Origin: Sphingomonas taxi | GTDB taxonomy: Bacteria > Pseudomonadota > Alphaproteobacteria > Sphingomonadales > Sphingomonadaceae | Assembly (NCBI GenBank): GCA_003243195.1 | Contig: QFQI01000024.1 | Span: forward strand, 1 to 8,057 | Reading direction: 5' to 3' | DNA: 8,057 nucleotides | Shown: positions 7,128 through 8,057 of the stretch, one piece after another | How the letters are laid out: each line of letters starts with the position of its first letter | Position numbering within the stretch: the first letter of the stretch is position 1 | Notes under the pieces: model-generated | What the model saw: the letters and a program-made list of their open reading frames with translations, nothing else | Told to the model about the DNA's origin: nothing | The model's database searches: none | Program-made: the position numbers and the translations under genes

Positions 7128-7155
7128 CGTCACCCACGCCGGTGCCGGGGTGACG
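7128..7155. repeat. Second hairpin in the mfd-porin intergenic region
   Basis: CGTCACCC (7128-7135) pairs perfectly with GGGTGACG (7148-7155) around a 12-base GC-rich interior (ACGCCGGTGCCG). The CGTCACCC...GGGTGACG shape resembles the dispersed palindromic units common between genes in alphaproteobacteria. Only one copy is visible here, so its status as a repeat family member is inference. Confidence 0.4.
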
Positions 7156-7197
7156 GATCAGTCGCCGGCGCGACAGGTTGACGCGGCGGGCGCCCCG

Positions 7198-7256
7198 AAA
7201 AGGCGATGCCGGCCCGCTCTCCCATCGAAGGGAGGAACGAGCCGGCACCGTGACAT
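7198..7256. terminator. Likely bidirectional terminator between mfd and the porin gene
   Basis: TGCCGGC (7207-7213) pairs perfectly with GCCGGCA (7241-7247). Inside it TCTCCC (7218-7223) pairs with GGGAGGA (7230-7236), with one bulge, around a short ATCGAA loop. An AAAA run (7198-7201) precedes the stem. Read on the minus strand, the stem is therefore followed by GCCTTTT, a reasonable terminator for the porin gene that ends at 7286. In the plus direction the flank (CCGTGACATGCCCCTTT) is poorer, so minus-strand use is better supported. Confidence 0.55.
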
Positions 7257-7285
7257 GCCCCTTTAGCGGCCTTCCGGTGCGTCCC

Positions 7286-8057
7286 TCAGAACCGCACGCG
7301 ACCGCCCAGCGACAGCACGACCGCGCGTGCATCGGTGAGCGTGCCGTTGACCAGCACCGGGGTCTGCACCGCGGTGCCGGCATAGGCCGCCGTCACGCGG
7401 TCGATCGTCGTGTCCGCGAAGTCGACATAGTTCGCCGCCGCATCCAGCGAGAATTTCGGCGTCACGTCGAACGACGCGCCCAGCGCGTAATTCCAGCGGT
7501 TCGAATCCGGCACTCGCGCATCGCGCTCGCGATCGCGCGTCGGGGTCAGCGCGCGCTGCACGCCGCCGCGCAGCGTCAGCCGCGGCGACACGGCATAGTC
7601 GATGCCGCCGGCATAGCTCCACGTGCTGCGGTAGTTTTGCGGCAGCGCGGCGTTGATCGGCGCGCCCAGCCGGATCGCGTCGAACTTCTCCCAGGTGTAG
7701 CGGATCGTCTGTGCGTTCAGCGTCAGTGCGGGCGTCACGCGGAAGCGACCGCCGACCATGACCTGCGCCGGCGTGTAGAAGCGCGCCTCCACGTCGGACA
7801 CGGTACGGTTCTGCCCCGCGAGCGGCCCCAGCAGCCCGCCGACGGTCAGTTCGCCCTTCAGCTTGTGCTCGATCGCCGACTTGTAGCTGACCCCGACCGT
7901 CGCCCAGTCGTTGTGCATCTGGAAACCGGCGGTCCAGCCGAGATCCCAGCCGTCCCCCTTCAGCTTCTGGCTGCCGTCCGCGAGCGCGGCGGACAGGTTG
8001 GGCAGCGCGTTGGTCAGGCTGGCCTCGGTATATTCGACGTTCGCCGCCGCGCCGACG
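7286..8057 (-). CDS. FadL/OmpP1/TodX-family outer-membrane channel, C-terminal 256 aa, N-terminus outside the window
   Basis: FadL-type proteins are 14-stranded outer-membrane beta-barrels that pass long-chain fatty acids or hydrophobic compounds such as aromatic hydrocarbons through the outer membrane. The frame is open from the right window edge (reading VGAAANVEYTEASLTNALPN) to a TGA at 7286-7288, so the signal peptide and first half are missing. Family hallmarks are the ASLTNALPNL segment, GDGWDLGWTAGF (about 7922-7957), VGVSYKSAIEHKLKGEL, and alternating beta-strand patterns such as YAGGIDYAVSPRLTLRGGVQ and WNYALGASFDVTPKFSLDAA. The C-terminal strand VVLSLGGRVRF ends in phenylalanine, the outer-membrane barrel assembly signal. 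An internal ATG at 7918 is not the real start, because the family sequence continues upstream of it. Substrate cannot be told from this part, and sphingomonads often have several paralogues, so I give no symbol. It converges on mfd. Confidence 0.93.
   Translation of the reverse strand, partial: VGAAANVEYTEASLTNALPNLSAALADGSQKLKGDGWDLGWTAGFQMHNDWATVGVSYKSAIEHKLKGELTVGGLLGPLAGQNRTVSDVEARFYTPAQVMVGGRFRVTPALTLNAQTIRYTWEKFDAIRLGAPINAALPQNYRSTWSYAGGIDYAVSPRLTLRGGVQRALTPTRDRERDARVPDSNRWNYALGASFDVTPKFSLDAAANYVDFADTTIDRVTAAYAGTAVQTPVLVNGTLTDARAVVLSLGGRVRF

Noticed and set aside
3402..7133. A 1,243-codon open frame on the minus strand, antisense to almost all of mfd
   Set aside because: It is dominated by Arg, Ala, Gln, His and Gly with no recognisable domain, and it runs through the end of the exported-protein gene in another frame. 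Long antisense open frames are expected where codons end in G or C. The plus-strand frame has unmistakable helicase motifs.
7286..7918. Treating the FadL-type gene as starting at the ATG at 7918
   Set aside because: The frame stays open to the window edge, and the upstream residues (GDGWDLGW, ASLTNALPN) are recognisable FadL-family sequence, so the gene is cut by the window and not short.
1..8057. CRISPR array, insertion sequence, phage genes, tRNA or rRNA
   Set aside because: I found no regularly spaced direct repeats, no transposase or integrase motifs, no terminal inverted repeats around a gene and no tRNA-like cloverleaf sequence.

Overview
The window is GC-rich DNA with strongly G/C-biased third codon positions. 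RpoC carries an alphaproteobacterial-type sequence with the SI3 insertion. It sits next to a short secreted-protein family and a FadL-type porin of kinds I associate with sphingomonads. My best guess is a Sphingomonas-like alphaproteobacterium. This is an inference from protein style, since the window has no rRNA or other decisive marker.

Layout: (1) 1-2834 (+) is the 3' two thirds of rpoC (RNA polymerase beta'), cut by the left window edge and closed by two successive hairpins, the second a strong terminator-like stem at 2869-2896. (2) 3035-3157 (+) is a probable 40-residue small protein with a good Shine-Dalgarno and a perfect 15-nt inverted repeat just upstream. (3) 3377-3760 (-) is a 127-residue exported protein of unknown function with two cysteines. 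(4) 3888-7076 (+) is a 1062-residue Mfd-type transcription-repair coupling factor, divergent from gene 3 across a 127-nt spacer. (5) 7077-7285 is a convergent intergenic region with three hairpins. (6) 7286-8057 (-) is the C-terminal part of a FadL/OmpP1/TodX-family outer-membrane channel, cut by the right edge.

Functional links: RpoC and Mfd are physically connected in the cell, because Mfd binds stalled RNA polymerase (through beta) and displaces it from lesions. Here, however, they are separated by terminators and an opposing gene, so they are neighbours and not an operon. The exported protein and the FadL-type channel are envelope genes with no evident link to the RNA polymerase genes.

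I see no mobile element, CRISPR array, phage gene, tRNA or rRNA, and no convincing new multi-gene system. The observations most worth a second look are the short, diverged Mfd (possibly a second Mfd-like paralogue), the small ORF behind rpoC with its palindromic leader, and the exported two-cysteine protein.
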